From assembly GCA_016125275.1 (NCBI GenBank), contig WGMB01000011.1:186001-250000 (forward strand): a DNA stretch of 64,000 bases, in the 5' to 3' direction. The position numbers and the translations under genes are program-made. A model generated the notes under the pieces. It saw nothing but the letters and a program-made list of their open reading frames with translations, was not told where the DNA came from and made no database searches. The DNA is from Acidobacteriota bacterium. GTDB taxonomy: Bacteria; Acidobacteriota; Terriglobia; Bryobacterales; UBA6623. Below, piece after piece: positions 8,831 through 17,687 of this stretch (its first letter is position 1; each line of letters opens with the position of its first letter).

Positions 8831-10288
8831 GGCCGGGCCTCCGTCGAGGGCTCCATCGGGCTCACCGGCGTCACGAAGAACGGCGGCCGCTCGATCTCTT
8901 GCAGGCACGAGCCGTCCGTCTGCTCCGGCCGAGGGTCCTCCAAGAAGCGCTCCACCAGATTCATGCCGCAACCCACCGCCGCCACGCCATGGCCCACCGA
9001 CGGCGCCACCAACTGCGCGGAGCTCGGCAGCGTCGCCGCGGCCTGCTCCGCCCACGACGGCGGAGTCACCGGGTCGAGCCCGCCGGAGAGCAGCAGCACC
9101 GGCTTCTCCGACCGCACCGGCTCGAAGTAGCTCTCCGGCACATCGCCCTGCGGCCAGGAGTCGCAGGCCGCCCAGCGCGTCCGGAACAGCGAGTCCCGCA
9201 GAAACCTGCCCGCCGTCTCGCGCTCGATGGCTTCGGAGTTGACCAGCCGGTGGTCTTCGCTGCAAGTCACCGCGAAGAACATGCCGGCGGCCATCTGCCG
9301 GCCGACCCTTTCTTGAGCGAGCGCCAGCGCCAGCAATGGTCCGAAATCGCCCGCCGCCGCCCGGTCGATCGCCAGCGGCCCCAGCGACGACACCCAAGGC
9401 GAATAGCATGCCCGTCAGCGCTCCGGCGGCGTCGGCCCGAGACAGCATGGGCGCGATCGCCTGGCCGGTGCGCGGATGCGTCGCCTCCACCTTGCGCGGC
9501 TCGTCCAGCCGGGCCAGCAGCCCGTCGACCTTGGCCCGCAGCTCCGGAAACCTTTCCTCGCACGAAGGCGCGGCGCGGCAGGCCTCCAGCAGCGCGTCCA
9601 GGGCTCTTTGGGCGTCTCGCGCAAAGTACAGCGGCAGCGCCATGTTGGTCGGCGCCACTCCGTCCAGCACCACCGAGCGCACGTGGTCCTCATGCCGCCG
9701 CAGGTAGACCAGCGCCGCGCGGGTCCCGTAGGAGCCGCCGTAAAGGTTCACCTGCTCATAGCCCAGCCAGGCGCGGACGTCGTCCAGGTCGTCCATCGCC
9801 GGCGCCGTGGTGTAGAAGCGCACGTCGGCGTCCCACTCCGCCCGGCACTCCCCCAGCCGCTCGATCAGCCGCGCGGGCGGAACCGGTTCGACCAAGGGGT
9901 CCTCTTGGAGCTCGCACTGCAAGCCGTTGGAATCGCCGGTCCCCCTCTGGTCCACCAGAACCACGTCCCGGCGCCGCCGGACGCGCTCGACCAGCGGCGC
10001 CAGCTCCTTGGCCATGGCCGCCGCACCCTGTCCCGGCCCTCCCACCAGGAAGAACAAGGGGTCCGGCGCCGGATCGTTCGCAAACGCCGGCAGCACGATC
10101 GTCCGCAGCCGGATCTGACGGCCCGCCGCCGCCTCGCGATTCTCGTAGACGGTCAGCCCGCCGCAGTACGAGCCTCGCGGCCCGTCCTCGGCCGAACAAG
10201 GCTCCAAACGGGCCAGCGGGTCCGGTCCGCGCTGCGAGGCGCAGCCCGCCAACGCCGCCAGCAACAGCAAGGGATGCAGCAAACGCAT
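8827..10288 (-). pseudogene. Alpha/beta-hydrolase lipoprotein (TAP-like), interrupted by a frameshift
   Basis: Lipoprotein signal (MRLLHPLLLLAALAGC, lipobox LAGC) followed by an alpha/beta-hydrolase of the tripeptidyl-aminopeptidase-like group: oxyanion region LFFLVGGPGQG, nucleophile in GGSYGTRAAL, acid in GGLDPVTPP and His in VGHGVAAVG. The first two lie in one frame (10288 to about 9395) and the last two in another (about 9395 to 8827). A single break falls near 9393-9400, just after TGMLFA and before VSSLGPLAIDRA. One extra or two missing bases restore a full-length protein whose stop overlaps the ATPase start as ATGA. This could be a sequencing error or a recent mutation. TATCGT lies 6 nt before the ATG. 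Confidence 0.8.
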
Positions 10289-10370
10289 TGCCCAACGATA
10301 CGGGAGCCGCGCCCGATCTGTTGGCAAAAAGATGCCCCGGAATGCAAACTCTTCCGGACGGCGCCTGCCC

Positions 10371-10376
10371 TATAAT
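10371..10376 (+). promoter_or_regulatory. TATAAT -10 element, near-leaderless promoter
   Basis: A consensus TATAAT lies 9 nt before the ATG at 10386, so transcription would begin only about 3 nt before the start codon. No good -35 hexamer is visible. One of a series of similarly placed hexamers in this window. Confidence 0.55.
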
Positions 10377-10385
10377 GGCGAGGCC

Positions 10386-11666
10386 ATGAGACGCCGTGAT
10401 TTCTTCAGCAGCTCCACCCTCGCCGCCGCAGCCGCCGCCAGCGCCATGCCGCAAGCCCCCGCCCCCATGGGCGACAAGCCGGCCCTCACCATCACTGACA
10501 TCAAGACCTACCTGGTCGGCAGTCAGCGCTCTGACGAGACTCGCGGCAACTCCGGCAACATCAGCGGACGCAGCTTTCTCTACGTGAAGATCCTGACCGA
10601 TCAGGGCATCGAAGGCATCGGCGAATGCTATTCCGTCGGCCCCGACCTGGCGACCGTCGAGGTCGTCGAAGACTTCAAGTCCTGGCTGGTGGGGCAAGAC
10701 CCGCGCAACATCCAGTACCTGTGGGACTTGATGTACAACACCACCCGCTTCCCCGGCGGCTCCGTCATGAACGCCGCCATCAGCGGCATCGAGCACGCGC
10801 TGTGGGACGTGGCCGGCAAGGCGGCCGGGCTGCCGGTGTGGGCTCTGCTCGGCGGACGGGTGCGCCAGAAGGTCCGCGTCTACCAGTCTTGCGGCGGCTC
10901 CAGCCCGCAGCAGGCCGCCGAGAACGCTCTTGCGCTCCGCGAGCGCCACGGCTACACCGCCTTCAAGATGTCTCCCCACAACCCGGGCGACAACCAGATG
11001 CCGTATAACATGGTCACCCGCATCGCCGGCCAGCGCGTCCGCGCCGTGCGTGAGGCCGTCGGCCCGGACGTCGACATCGCCGTCGACATCCACGCCCGCT
11101 TCTTCGAGGTGCAGCGCGCCATCCGCGTCGCCAAGGAGATCGAGCCCTACTATCCCTTCTGGCTCGAAGAGCCCATCCGCCCGGAGAACTTCGACGTCAT
11201 GAAGAAGCTCTCCGACCACGTCGACATCCCCCTGGCCTCCGGAGAGTGCAACTACACCAAGTACGAGTTCCGCGACATCATCAACATCCAGGCCGTCGAC
11301 ATCGTCCAGCCCGACATCTGCGTCTGCGGCGGCATCTTCGAGATGAAGAAGATCGCCGCCATGGCCGAGGCGCAGTACATGATGGTGGCGCCGCACAACC
11401 CGATGAGCCCGCTCGCCACCGCCGTCAACGTGCACTTCGCCGCCTCCACCCCGAACTTCCTCATCCTCGAGTACAAGGCGCCCACGGACGGCTTCTATAA
11501 AGACGTGTTGAAAGAGCCCCTGATGGTGAAGGACGGCTACGTCGACATCCCCACCAAGCCGGGCTGGGGCGTCGAGCTGAACGAGGAAGCCTTCCAGTAC
11601 TACCCGCCGGTTTCCTGGAAGCGATCCACGGGCTTCCGCGCCGACGGCTCCATCGCGTTCATCTAG
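10386..11666 (+). CDS. Tat-exported mandelate racemase/muconate lactonizing enzyme family protein
   Basis: 426-residue enolase-superfamily enzyme. The N-terminus MRRRDFFSSSTLAAAAAASA is a twin-arginine signal, unusual for this normally cytoplasmic family and suggesting periplasmic action. The capping domain (about residues 30-150) is followed by a TIM barrel with candidate ligands in DIAVDIHARF, FWLEEPIRP and PLASGECNYTKYE, and a His in APHNPMSP. The barrel Lys region reads YTAFKMSPHNPG. Likely reaction: dehydration or epimerisation of a sugar acid; substrate not assignable. Start chosen at ATG 10386 for the Tat motif. Confidence 0.85.
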   Translation: MRRRDFFSSSTLAAAAAASAMPQAPAPMGDKPALTITDIKTYLVGSQRSDETRGNSGNISGRSFLYVKILTDQGIEGIGECYSVGPDLATVEVVEDFKSWLVGQDPRNIQYLWDLMYNTTRFPGGSVMNAAISGIEHALWDVAGKAAGLPVWALLGGRVRQKVRVYQSCGGSSPQQAAENALALRERHGYTAFKMSPHNPGDNQMPYNMVTRIAGQRVRAVREAVGPDVDIAVDIHARFFEVQRAIRVAKEIEPYYPFWLEEPIRPENFDVMKKLSDHVDIPLASGECNYTKYEFRDIINIQAVDIVQPDICVCGGIFEMKKIAAMAEAQYMMVAPHNPMSPLATAVNVHFAASTPNFLILEYKAPTDGFYKDVLKEPLMVKDGYVDIPTKPGWGVELNEEAFQYYPPVSWKRSTGFRADGSIAFI

Positions 11667-11677
11667 AAGAGCGGACG

Positions 11678-11702
11678 GGGACGGACACCCCCTGTCCGTC
11701 CC
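11678..11702. terminator. Palindromic hairpin between convergent genes
   Basis: A perfect 10-bp inverted repeat (GGGACGGACA / TGTCCGTCCC, 5-nt loop) lies between the stops of the enolase-family gene (11666) and the TonB receptor gene (11711). No strong U tract follows on either strand, so it may act as a bidirectional hairpin terminator or be a REP-like palindrome. Confidence 0.55.
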
Positions 11703-11710
11703 TCTTCGCC

Positions 11711-14700
11711 CTAAAAGTTGAACTTCAGGCCGAACTGCAAGATGCGCCCCGGAGCGGCGCTGTTGATCACGCCCAACTGGCCCGTCCCGACGGTGCTGCC
11801 GGGAGGGCTGAACTTCGGCGTGTTCGAGGCGTTGAAGAACTCCGCCCGGAACTGCACTCGCATCGTCTCCTGGAAGCGAAACAGCTTGTAGATCGCCAAA
11901 TCGAAGTTCGTCGTGCCCGGCGCCTGCAGAATGTTTCGCGCCGCGTTGCCGAACGTAAACGGATCGTTCTTCACGACGGCGTTGGTATTGAACCAGCGTT
12001 GCAGGCTCCGCTCGGAGTCGCTCAGCATCAGCTCCTGCCCCGGAACCACGTTGGGACGGTTCGGGTTGCGCCCGCCGGTGTTGGCCGGGTTGCCCTGCAC
12101 GCCCAGGTTCACGCGCTGGCCCGAAACCAGCGTCACGATGCCGCCCACGGCCCAGCCACCCAAGATCGCATCCACCACCGGATGCGCGTTCGCCATCATC
12201 GAACGGCCGCGGCCGAACGGCAGATCGTAGTTCAGGCTGCTGACGAAGCGGTGCGGAAAGTGCTCGTCGGCCAGTGACCGCTCGGCCTGCAGGTCGTACG
12301 GGTTCTGGACGCCCACCGGCGCGGTGCCGCCTGCGTCCGCTCCGCCCCGGGCGTCGCTCATCGTCTTGGAGAACTGGTAGGTCGCCAGAAAGCTCAGCCC
12401 CGCCGAAAGCCTCTTCTCCACCTTGGCCTGCAGCGAGTGGAAGCTCGAGTTGGCGCTGAACTCGCGGCGGAAGTTGTCAGAAAGCGGTGTCACCACGCCC
12501 AAGCCCGGAACATCCACGGAAGTGTAGGGCCGCCGGCTGTTGATGTTGCCCGGGCCCGGCAGCGGCGCGTTGCCGTCGTAGCGCTGGGTCAAGCGCGTGC
12601 CCTTGGTCCCGGCATAGGCGATCTCGACCATCAGATCGCGCGACACCTGCTGCTGGATGGTGAAGTTCCACTGCTGCGAATATGGCGTCGGGTTGTTGCG
12701 TACCTGCGTGATCGTCTGCAGGTTTGACACGTTGGACGTGGTCGCCCCCGCCGGCACTCCCGTCCGCAGAATCACCGACGGCGTGATGCGGTCCGTGCTG
12801 ATCGGCGAGTTGAAGTAGAACGGCGGGCTGGCGTGCAGGTAGCGGTCGCCGATGTGCGTCACGCCGCCGTAGTAGATGCCGAAGCCCGTACGAATCACGG
12901 TCTTGCCCGTCAGCTTGTAGGCCAGCCCCACCCGCGGCGCGAAGTTGTTGTAGTCCGGGTTGAGCGTGGAGCGCTGCTTGATGCCGCCGTCGGAGGCCAG
13001 CACGAGCTGCGGGTTCGAGGGGTCTGTGTCGTAGTCGAAGTTCGCGTAGTGGTTGTACTTCTCGAACCACGGCCCCACGTACTCCCAGCGCAGGCCGAGG
13101 TTCACCGTCAGCTTGTCGCTGGCGCGCCAATCGTCCTGCACGTACATCGCATACAGCCGCCGGCGCTGGTTGCCTTGGGCCACGGTCGAAATCTGCGTCT
13201 GGGTGGGGTAGCCGATCAGCACATCGGCGAACGGAACCCCGAACTTGTTGTTCGACGACTGCCGGCTGAACCCTCCGTCGAAGGTGAACACGCCCTTGGA
13301 CTGGAAGGCCTGCAAGTGCGGCGCCTGGATCCAGTTGAGGTTCGCGCCGGTCTTGATCGAGTGCCGGCCTCCCGTCCACGACAGGTCCGACGTCAACTGC
13401 CGCGTCTGCGAGTCCGCGTCCTGCGGCGTATTCGCGAAGCCCAAGTTCTGGAAGCCCGTGATGCTGAACGACGCCATGCCGTCGATCGGAGCCGTGCCCT
13501 GAATCCCGAGCTCCTGGTTGATGTCCCCGTCCACCGGCAGCGTGCGCAGCGTATACAGGCGGTTGTAGCCCGCCTTGAAGGTGTGGATCAGGCTCGGCGA
13601 AAACACATGCGTGTGCGTGAAGACGCCGGAGTAGCCGTCGTTGACGTGCTTGACGCCCCCGGTGAAGGCCCGGCCCGGCAGGTTCTGCGGGTTCAGCTCC
13701 TTGTAGCTCTGCTGGCTGTAGCGGCCGTAGACGGTGTCCTTGGCGCCGATGGTGTGGTCCACCCGCACGTCGAACTGATGCGTGTCCTCGTGCGTCAGCG
13801 GGTTCGAGAAGAAGTTGTTGATCGCCCCGGATCGGTTCGGCGTCGGATAAAGCGCCGCCACGTTGGAACCCACCGGATCGATGCGCGACTGCGGAATGAT
13901 GTTGTTCGGGAAGGGGTCCCGCATCCCCGTGGCGGCGTCGTAGGTGTCCGGGTCGAAGATCTGCGCCGGAGCGTTGTTGTAGATCGAGTTGGAGAAGTCG
14001 CCCACGACCTCCGACGGCGTCGGAATCGTCACCTGCGCGGTGCCCGAGCGGCGCTCGATCGTCCCCTGGTAGTCGAAGAAGAAGAACGTGCGGTTCTTGA
14101 TCACCGGCCCGCCGATGAGCCCGCCGAACTGGTTCCGCTTCAGGGGCGGCACCGGGATGGTCGGGTCGTCGAAGAAGTTCCGGGCGTCCAGCTTCTCGTT
14201 GCGCAGAAACTCGAACAGCCCGCCGTGAAAGTCGTTGGAGCCGGACTTGATCGACGCGTTCACAACCGCCCCCACGTTGCGGCCGAACTCCGCCGAGAAG
14301 TTCGACGTCTGCACCTTGAACTCCTGGATGGCGTCCACCGAAGGCCGGATCACCTCCCCCGTACGGCTCTGCCCCGCATGCTGGTTGCTGTTGTTGTCCA
14401 TGCCGTCGAGCAGATAGTTGTTGTGGCTGACGCGCATGCCCGACGCGCTGAACCCGCCGAAGCGCGCGCCCGGCGGCGGCGTGTTCGTGCCCGCCGTCAA
14501 CAGTCCGAGCTGTAGGTAGTTGCGCCCGTTGAGCGGCAGGTCGACGATCTTTTGGTTGTCGATCACCTCGCCCCGCGACGCCTCGGTCGCCTGCAACAGC
14601 GGCGCATCGGCCGTCACGGTGACCTCCTCGGAGACCGTCCCCACCTCGAGGATCAGGTCGATCACCGCCTCCTGCCGAATCCGCAGCAAGATCCCCGTCT

Positions 14701-15010
14701 GGATCGCTCGCTTGAAGCCCGTCACCTCGGCGGAGACCGAGTACTGGCCCACCTGCAGCGGCCGGGAGCGGTAGTGCCCGGTGGCGTCGGACTCGGTCAT
14801 GTATACGCCGTTGGTTTCCAGGTTCGTAATGGTGATCTCCGCGCCTGGAATCCGCGCGCCGGACGTATCCGTCACGTCCCCCAAAATCACGCCGGTATCG
14901 ACCTGGGCGCGCAGCGCGGGCGCCGTCGCCGCCAGCAGGGCCGCCCATGAGAAGAACAGCAGCGGCGAACCCAGTCGCCGCAAAAGACTGCGGATTCCTT
15001 CCGAAATCAT
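11711..15010 (-). CDS. TonB-dependent receptor, Oar-like, with carboxypeptidase-regulatory domain
   Basis: 1099-residue outer-membrane beta-barrel. A signal peptide ending near ALRAQ precedes a carboxypeptidase-regulatory-like (CNA-B/CarboxypepD) domain at about residues 37-120 (GVILGDVTDTSGARIPGAEI). A TonB plug follows (VVDLPLNGRN-like VDLPLNGRNYLQLGLLT near 155, then VNASIKSGSNDFHGGLFEF near 255), then a barrel ending in GRILQFGLKFNF with the C-terminal aromatic needed for assembly. Acidobacteriota carry many such receptors; the substrate is probably a polysaccharide fragment or protein, not deducible. ATG 15010 is chosen because GGAGG lies 6 nt upstream; the in-frame start at 15037 would make that site coding. 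Confidence 0.9.
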   Translation of the reverse strand: MISEGIRSLLRRLGSPLLFFSWAALLAATAPALRAQVDTGVILGDVTDTSGARIPGAEITITNLETNGVYMTESDATGHYRSRPLQVGQYSVSAEVTGFKRAIQTGILLRIRQEAVIDLILEVGTVSEEVTVTADAPLLQATEASRGEVIDNQKIVDLPLNGRNYLQLGLLTAGTNTPPPGARFGGFSASGMRVSHNNYLLDGMDNNSNQHAGQSRTGEVIRPSVDAIQEFKVQTSNFSAEFGRNVGAVVNASIKSGSNDFHGGLFEFLRNEKLDARNFFDDPTIPVPPLKRNQFGGLIGGPVIKNRTFFFFDYQGTIERRSGTAQVTIPTPSEVVGDFSNSIYNNAPAQIFDPDTYDAATGMRDPFPNNIIPQSRIDPVGSNVAALYPTPNRSGAINNFFSNPLTHEDTHQFDVRVDHTIGAKDTVYGRYSQQSYKELNPQNLPGRAFTGGVKHVNDGYSGVFTHTHVFSPSLIHTFKAGYNRLYTLRTLPVDGDINQELGIQGTAPIDGMASFSITGFQNLGFANTPQDADSQTRQLTSDLSWTGGRHSIKTGANLNWIQAPHLQAFQSKGVFTFDGGFSRQSSNNKFGVPFADVLIGYPTQTQISTVAQGNQRRRLYAMYVQDDWRASDKLTVNLGLRWEYVGPWFEKYNHYANFDYDTDPSNPQLVLASDGGIKQRSTLNPDYNNFAPRVGLAYKLTGKTVIRTGFGIYYGGVTHIGDRYLHASPPFYFNSPISTDRITPSVILRTGVPAGATTSNVSNLQTITQVRNNPTPYSQQWNFTIQQQVSRDLMVEIAYAGTKGTRLTQRYDGNAPLPGPGNINSRRPYTSVDVPGLGVVTPLSDNFRREFSANSSFHSLQAKVEKRLSAGLSFLATYQFSKTMSDARGGADAGGTAPVGVQNPYDLQAERSLADEHFPHRFVSSLNYDLPFGRGRSMMANAHPVVDAILGGWAVGGIVTLVSGQRVNLGVQGNPANTGGRNPNRPNVVPGQELMLSDSERSLQRWFNTNAVVKNDPFTFGNAARNILQAPGTTNFDLAIYKLFRFQETMRVQFRAEFFNASNTPKFSPPGSTVGTGQLGVINSAAPGRILQFGLKFNF

Positions 15011-15105
15011 CGAGGACCTCCAAAACGGATCAGACAAAGGCCCCCAAGAGTACCGAATTCACGGGTATCGATCAACCTATTCTCAACTCCCTATTACAGG
15101 CTGTT

Positions 15106-15123
15106 CCGGATAACTGAATCCGG
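15106..15123. promoter_or_regulatory. Dyad between the TonB receptor gene and fliW
   Basis: Inverted repeat CCGGAT-N6-ATCCGG in the 177-bp divergent interval, about 95 bp before the TonB receptor start and 64 bp before fliW. Possible operator; no regulator assigned. Confidence 0.3.
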
Positions 15124-15175
15124 CTGACCTGCGAGTCCGTCCGGCAGCCCTGTCGGCCCCCTCCGAGTTGGCCGA

Positions 15176-15181
15176 TACGTT
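15176..15181 (+). promoter_or_regulatory. TACGTT -10-like element of fliW (leaderless spacing)
   Basis: TACGTT ends 6 nt before the fliW ATG, the spacing expected if transcription starts at the A of ATG. There is no Shine-Dalgarno in the 12 nt before the start. Confidence 0.45.
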
Positions 15182-15187
15182 CCTTGA

Positions 15188-15604
15188 ATGATCGAAAGCG
15201 TGGAAGCTCCCCCCGAGAGCGTCATCACCATCCCCAACGGGCTGCCCGGGCTTCCCCAGATGGAGCGCTCGGTGCTGCTCCGGCCCGAAGATCTCGACCC
15301 GATCCTGCTGCTGCAGAGCCTGTCGGACGCCAGCGTCAGCTTGCCCGTCGTGCCGGCGCGCGCTATCTCGCCGGACTACCATCCCACGCTCGCGCCCGAG
15401 GATCGCCGCGCGCTGGGCCTACCCGAGGACGGTCCGTCCCCGGAGCTGCTCGAGCTGGTCGTGCTGGTGCTCGACAGTCAGGAAGGCGTGGCCGCCTGCA
15501 ACCTGTTCGCCCCGATCCTGGTGCACCCGCTCACCCGCATCGGCCGGCAGTGCCTCCAACTCGGCAGCGACTACCCAAGCCTGCTGCGGCTGGAAGGGCT
15601 CTGA
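15188..15604 (+). CDS. fliW: FliW, CsrA antagonist / flagellar assembly factor
   Basis: 138-residue protein matching FliW: the GLPGLPQMERSVLL core corresponds to the conserved G-x-x-G-F-x-x-x-x-x-F/Y-x-L segment, followed by LLLQSLSDASVSLPVVPA and an NLFAPILVHPLTRIGRQ block near the C-terminus. FliW binds CsrA non-competitively, releasing target mRNAs, and is displaced by flagellin in flagellated bacteria. It is followed 4 bp later by csrA, the usual arrangement. No flagellar genes occur in this window. The start ATG 15188 is preceded by TACGTT-N6 and no Shine-Dalgarno, so a leaderless mRNA is likely. Confidence 0.85.
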   Translation: MIESVEAPPESVITIPNGLPGLPQMERSVLLRPEDLDPILLLQSLSDASVSLPVVPARAISPDYHPTLAPEDRRALGLPEDGPSPELLELVVLVLDSQEGVAACNLFAPILVHPLTRIGRQCLQLGSDYPSLLRLEGL

Positions 15605-15608
15605 CGCC

Positions 15609-15887
15609 ATGCTCGTCCTGCAGAGGCGGGTCGGCGAGTCGATACTGCTGGGGAGCGAGATCGAGGTCCGCATCCTGGGCCTGCGCAACGGCCAGGTCAA
15701 GATTGGCGTCATCGCCCCCAAGCACGTGGAGATTCGCCGCAACGAGCTCGAGGAGATCAACCGGCGCGCGGTGGTGGGAGACTGGCGGACGAGCAGCCTC
15801 GCCGCCCTGGCTCAGCGGCTCAAGAATGCCGGCCGCGCCGAGGCGGACTCCAAGCCCGACCCGGAGAAGCGGCCCGCCGAGCCCTAA
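15609..15887 (+). CDS. csrA: CsrA carbon storage regulator, with extended C-terminus
   Basis: 92-residue post-transcriptional regulator that binds GGA motifs in mRNA leaders. The first 60 residues are a classic CsrA: MLVLQRRVGESILLG, then VKIGVIAPKHVEIRRNELEEI, with the conserved VRRNEL-type RNA-binding arginines. Residues 61-92 are a hydrophilic tail (LKNAGRAEADSKPDPEKRP) longer than in E. coli CsrA (61 aa). It sits 4 bp after fliW, forming a regulator/antagonist pair. Its stop is 15 bp from the stop of the convergent TMTC-like gene. Confidence 0.95.
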   Translation: MLVLQRRVGESILLGSEIEVRILGLRNGQVKIGVIAPKHVEIRRNELEEINRRAVVGDWRTSSLAALAQRLKNAGRAEADSKPDPEKRPAEP

Positions 15888-15902
15888 CAGCCGCTTCGTC
15901 TT

Positions 15903-17678
15903 TCACTGCCCGGCGGCTTTGCGCGCAATCTGGTAGTTCTGCTGGGCGTCGGCGTCGTCGGGGGTAAACTCCAGCGCCCGCCGGAAGTCGTCGGCGGCCT
16001 CGGCGTAGCGGCCGGCCTGGTAGAGCTCCTGCCCCCGCAGCTTGAAGACCTCCGGCCCCAGCCGAGCCTTGTACGTCATCGCCTTCTCAAAGCTCTGCCA
16101 GCCTTCCTCGGTCCGCCCGGAGTGGATCTGAGCCACGGCAAGTTGGGCCCAGATCTGCGGCGCCCGCTCGAAGATGTCGAGCGCCCTGCGGTAATACGCG
16201 ATCGCCTTGTCGTAGTCCTTCGCCTGGGCGGACGCCAAGCCGAGGTTGCTCAACAAAAAGGCCTCCTCCTCCGAGCCCGGCTTCACCAGCTCGGCCGCCC
16301 GCTGCCAAGCCTGCTCGGCCTGCATCCGTTGGCCCCTCTGGCTGTAGATCCGCCCGATCCAGGTCCAAGGCCGCTCCTTGTCGGGAGACTTCGAAGCGGC
16401 GTCCTGCCACAGCCGAAGCTCGTCCGACCAGACCGCGCTGCGCGCCCAGGCCCCGCCGGCGTAGACGCACAGCAGCGCCCCGGTGACCAGATACGGAGCC
16501 TTCGAGCGATACTCAAAGAGTCTCGCCATAACCCATAGCAACAAAAGGAAAAATCCAATCGAAGGAAGATACATCCGGCGCTCGGCGGCGAAGTCCGCCA
16601 CCGGCACGAAGCTCGAGGTCGGCGCCAAGGCGATCAGGAAGAACAGCACGCCGAACGCCGCCAGCGGAGCCCGCCGGTGGAACCACACCGCCGCCCCAAC
16701 CAGCGCCAGCAGGCCCAGCAACGCCAGCCACGAGAAGTGGTCGCCCAGCGACGCCGACGGCGCGATGTCCGGGTCGTGATTCAGCCCGAACGGAAACGCC
16801 AACTGGCCCAGGTAGCGGAAATACATCCGCAGCTCCGTGAAGAAGTACTCCCGCCAGTCCAGCCCAAACCCAGCCGTCTTGGCGCTGAGCACCGGCTTCA
16901 CAACCACCAGGAATCCCGCCACCACGCCCAGACCAAACAGCCCGTACGTCGGCCAGCTCTTCTTCAGTCCGCGCCAGTCGCACCGCGACAGCAGCAGGTA
17001 ATCCAGCAGCACAATCGCCACCGGCAGCGTCAGCTTGTCCTGCTTGGTCAGCACCGTCCCCACGAAGCAGGCCATCACCAGACCCGCCGTGGCCCAACGG
17101 CAACGGTCGCGCCACGCCACGAACGACCACAGCCCCGCCAGGTAGAACGTGGCGGCCAACACCTCCGAACGGCTCGAGATGTAGGCGACCGACTCGGTCT
17201 GAATCGGAGACAGCAGCCACAGCAGAGGAAGCCCGTAGACGAACAGCGGACGAAACGCCTCCATCCGCCGGTCGAGCTCGATGCGGCCAAACAATGCAGC
17301 CATCAACCGCCATAGAATCAGCGCATTGAGGGCATGAAGTAAAACATTGACTAGATGGAAGCCGAATGGCTCGAAACCGCCCGCGAGCCGGTGGTTCGCG
17401 ATGTAGGTCAGCATCAAGACCGGCCGCAGGGAACGCAGCATCTGCCCCGGATCGGCCGTCCGCACGACGCTGGCGCCTTCCAGCAGGTCATAGTCGTCCA
17501 GCACGAACGGACCCTTCAGCGCCGGCGCGTAAACCAGCAGAGCCAGCACGAACACCGCCCCGGCGAACAGCCAGCCCCACGGCAAGCTCGGCGGCGCCGC
17601 CGCTGCGGATTGCGGGCCCGCCTCCGACGGAGCGTCCTCAGCCCGGCTCGCGCGTTTGTTCTTCTTGCCGGCGCCCAT
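15903..17678 (-). CDS. TMTC-like membrane protein with C-terminal TPR repeats
   Basis: 591-residue protein. A basic N-terminus and a first helix (WLFAGAVFVLALLVYAPAL) are followed by FVLDDYDLLEGASVV, the acidic luminal/periplasmic motif of GT-C-type TMTC proteins. About ten further helices extend to residue 410, then TPR units (WTWIGRIYSQRGQRMQAEQAW, LGLASAQAKDYDKAIAYYRRAL, LRGQELYQAGRYAEAADDFRRAL) from about 435 to 590. Eukaryotic TMTCs are O-mannosyltransferases; bacterial homologues are mostly uncharacterised, so glycosyl transfer to exported proteins is inference. The start ATG 17678 lies 9 bp after the kdsC-like stop, suggesting co-transcription. Confidence 0.75.
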   Translation of the reverse strand: MGAGKKNKRASRAEDAPSEAGPQSAAAAPPSLPWGWLFAGAVFVLALLVYAPALKGPFVLDDYDLLEGASVVRTADPGQMLRSLRPVLMLTYIANHRLAGGFEPFGFHLVNVLLHALNALILWRLMAALFGRIELDRRMEAFRPLFVYGLPLLWLLSPIQTESVAYISSRSEVLAATFYLAGLWSFVAWRDRCRWATAGLVMACFVGTVLTKQDKLTLPVAIVLLDYLLLSRCDWRGLKKSWPTYGLFGLGVVAGFLVVVKPVLSAKTAGFGLDWREYFFTELRMYFRYLGQLAFPFGLNHDPDIAPSASLGDHFSWLALLGLLALVGAAVWFHRRAPLAAFGVLFFLIALAPTSSFVPVADFAAERRMYLPSIGFFLLLLWVMARLFEYRSKAPYLVTGALLCVYAGGAWARSAVWSDELRLWQDAASKSPDKERPWTWIGRIYSQRGQRMQAEQAWQRAAELVKPGSEEEAFLLSNLGLASAQAKDYDKAIAYYRRALDIFERAPQIWAQLAVAQIHSGRTEEGWQSFEKAMTYKARLGPEVFKLRGQELYQAGRYAEAADDFRRALEFTPDDADAQQNYQIARKAAGQ

Positions 17679-17687
17679 CCGCGCGCC

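Noticed and set aside
8093-10327. A 744-codon hydrolase-ABC ATPase fusion protein
   Set aside because: The middle third of this frame is non-conserved; the real hydrolase C-terminus with its acid and His lies in another frame, and the ATPase has its own ATG at 8830 overlapping that frame's stop.
12477-15023. Long alternative-frame readings (848 and 560 codons) inside the TonB receptor gene
   Set aside because: They are GC-rich shadow frames: arginine/proline/glycine-rich translations without domains or ribosome binding sites, fully inside a well-supported gene.
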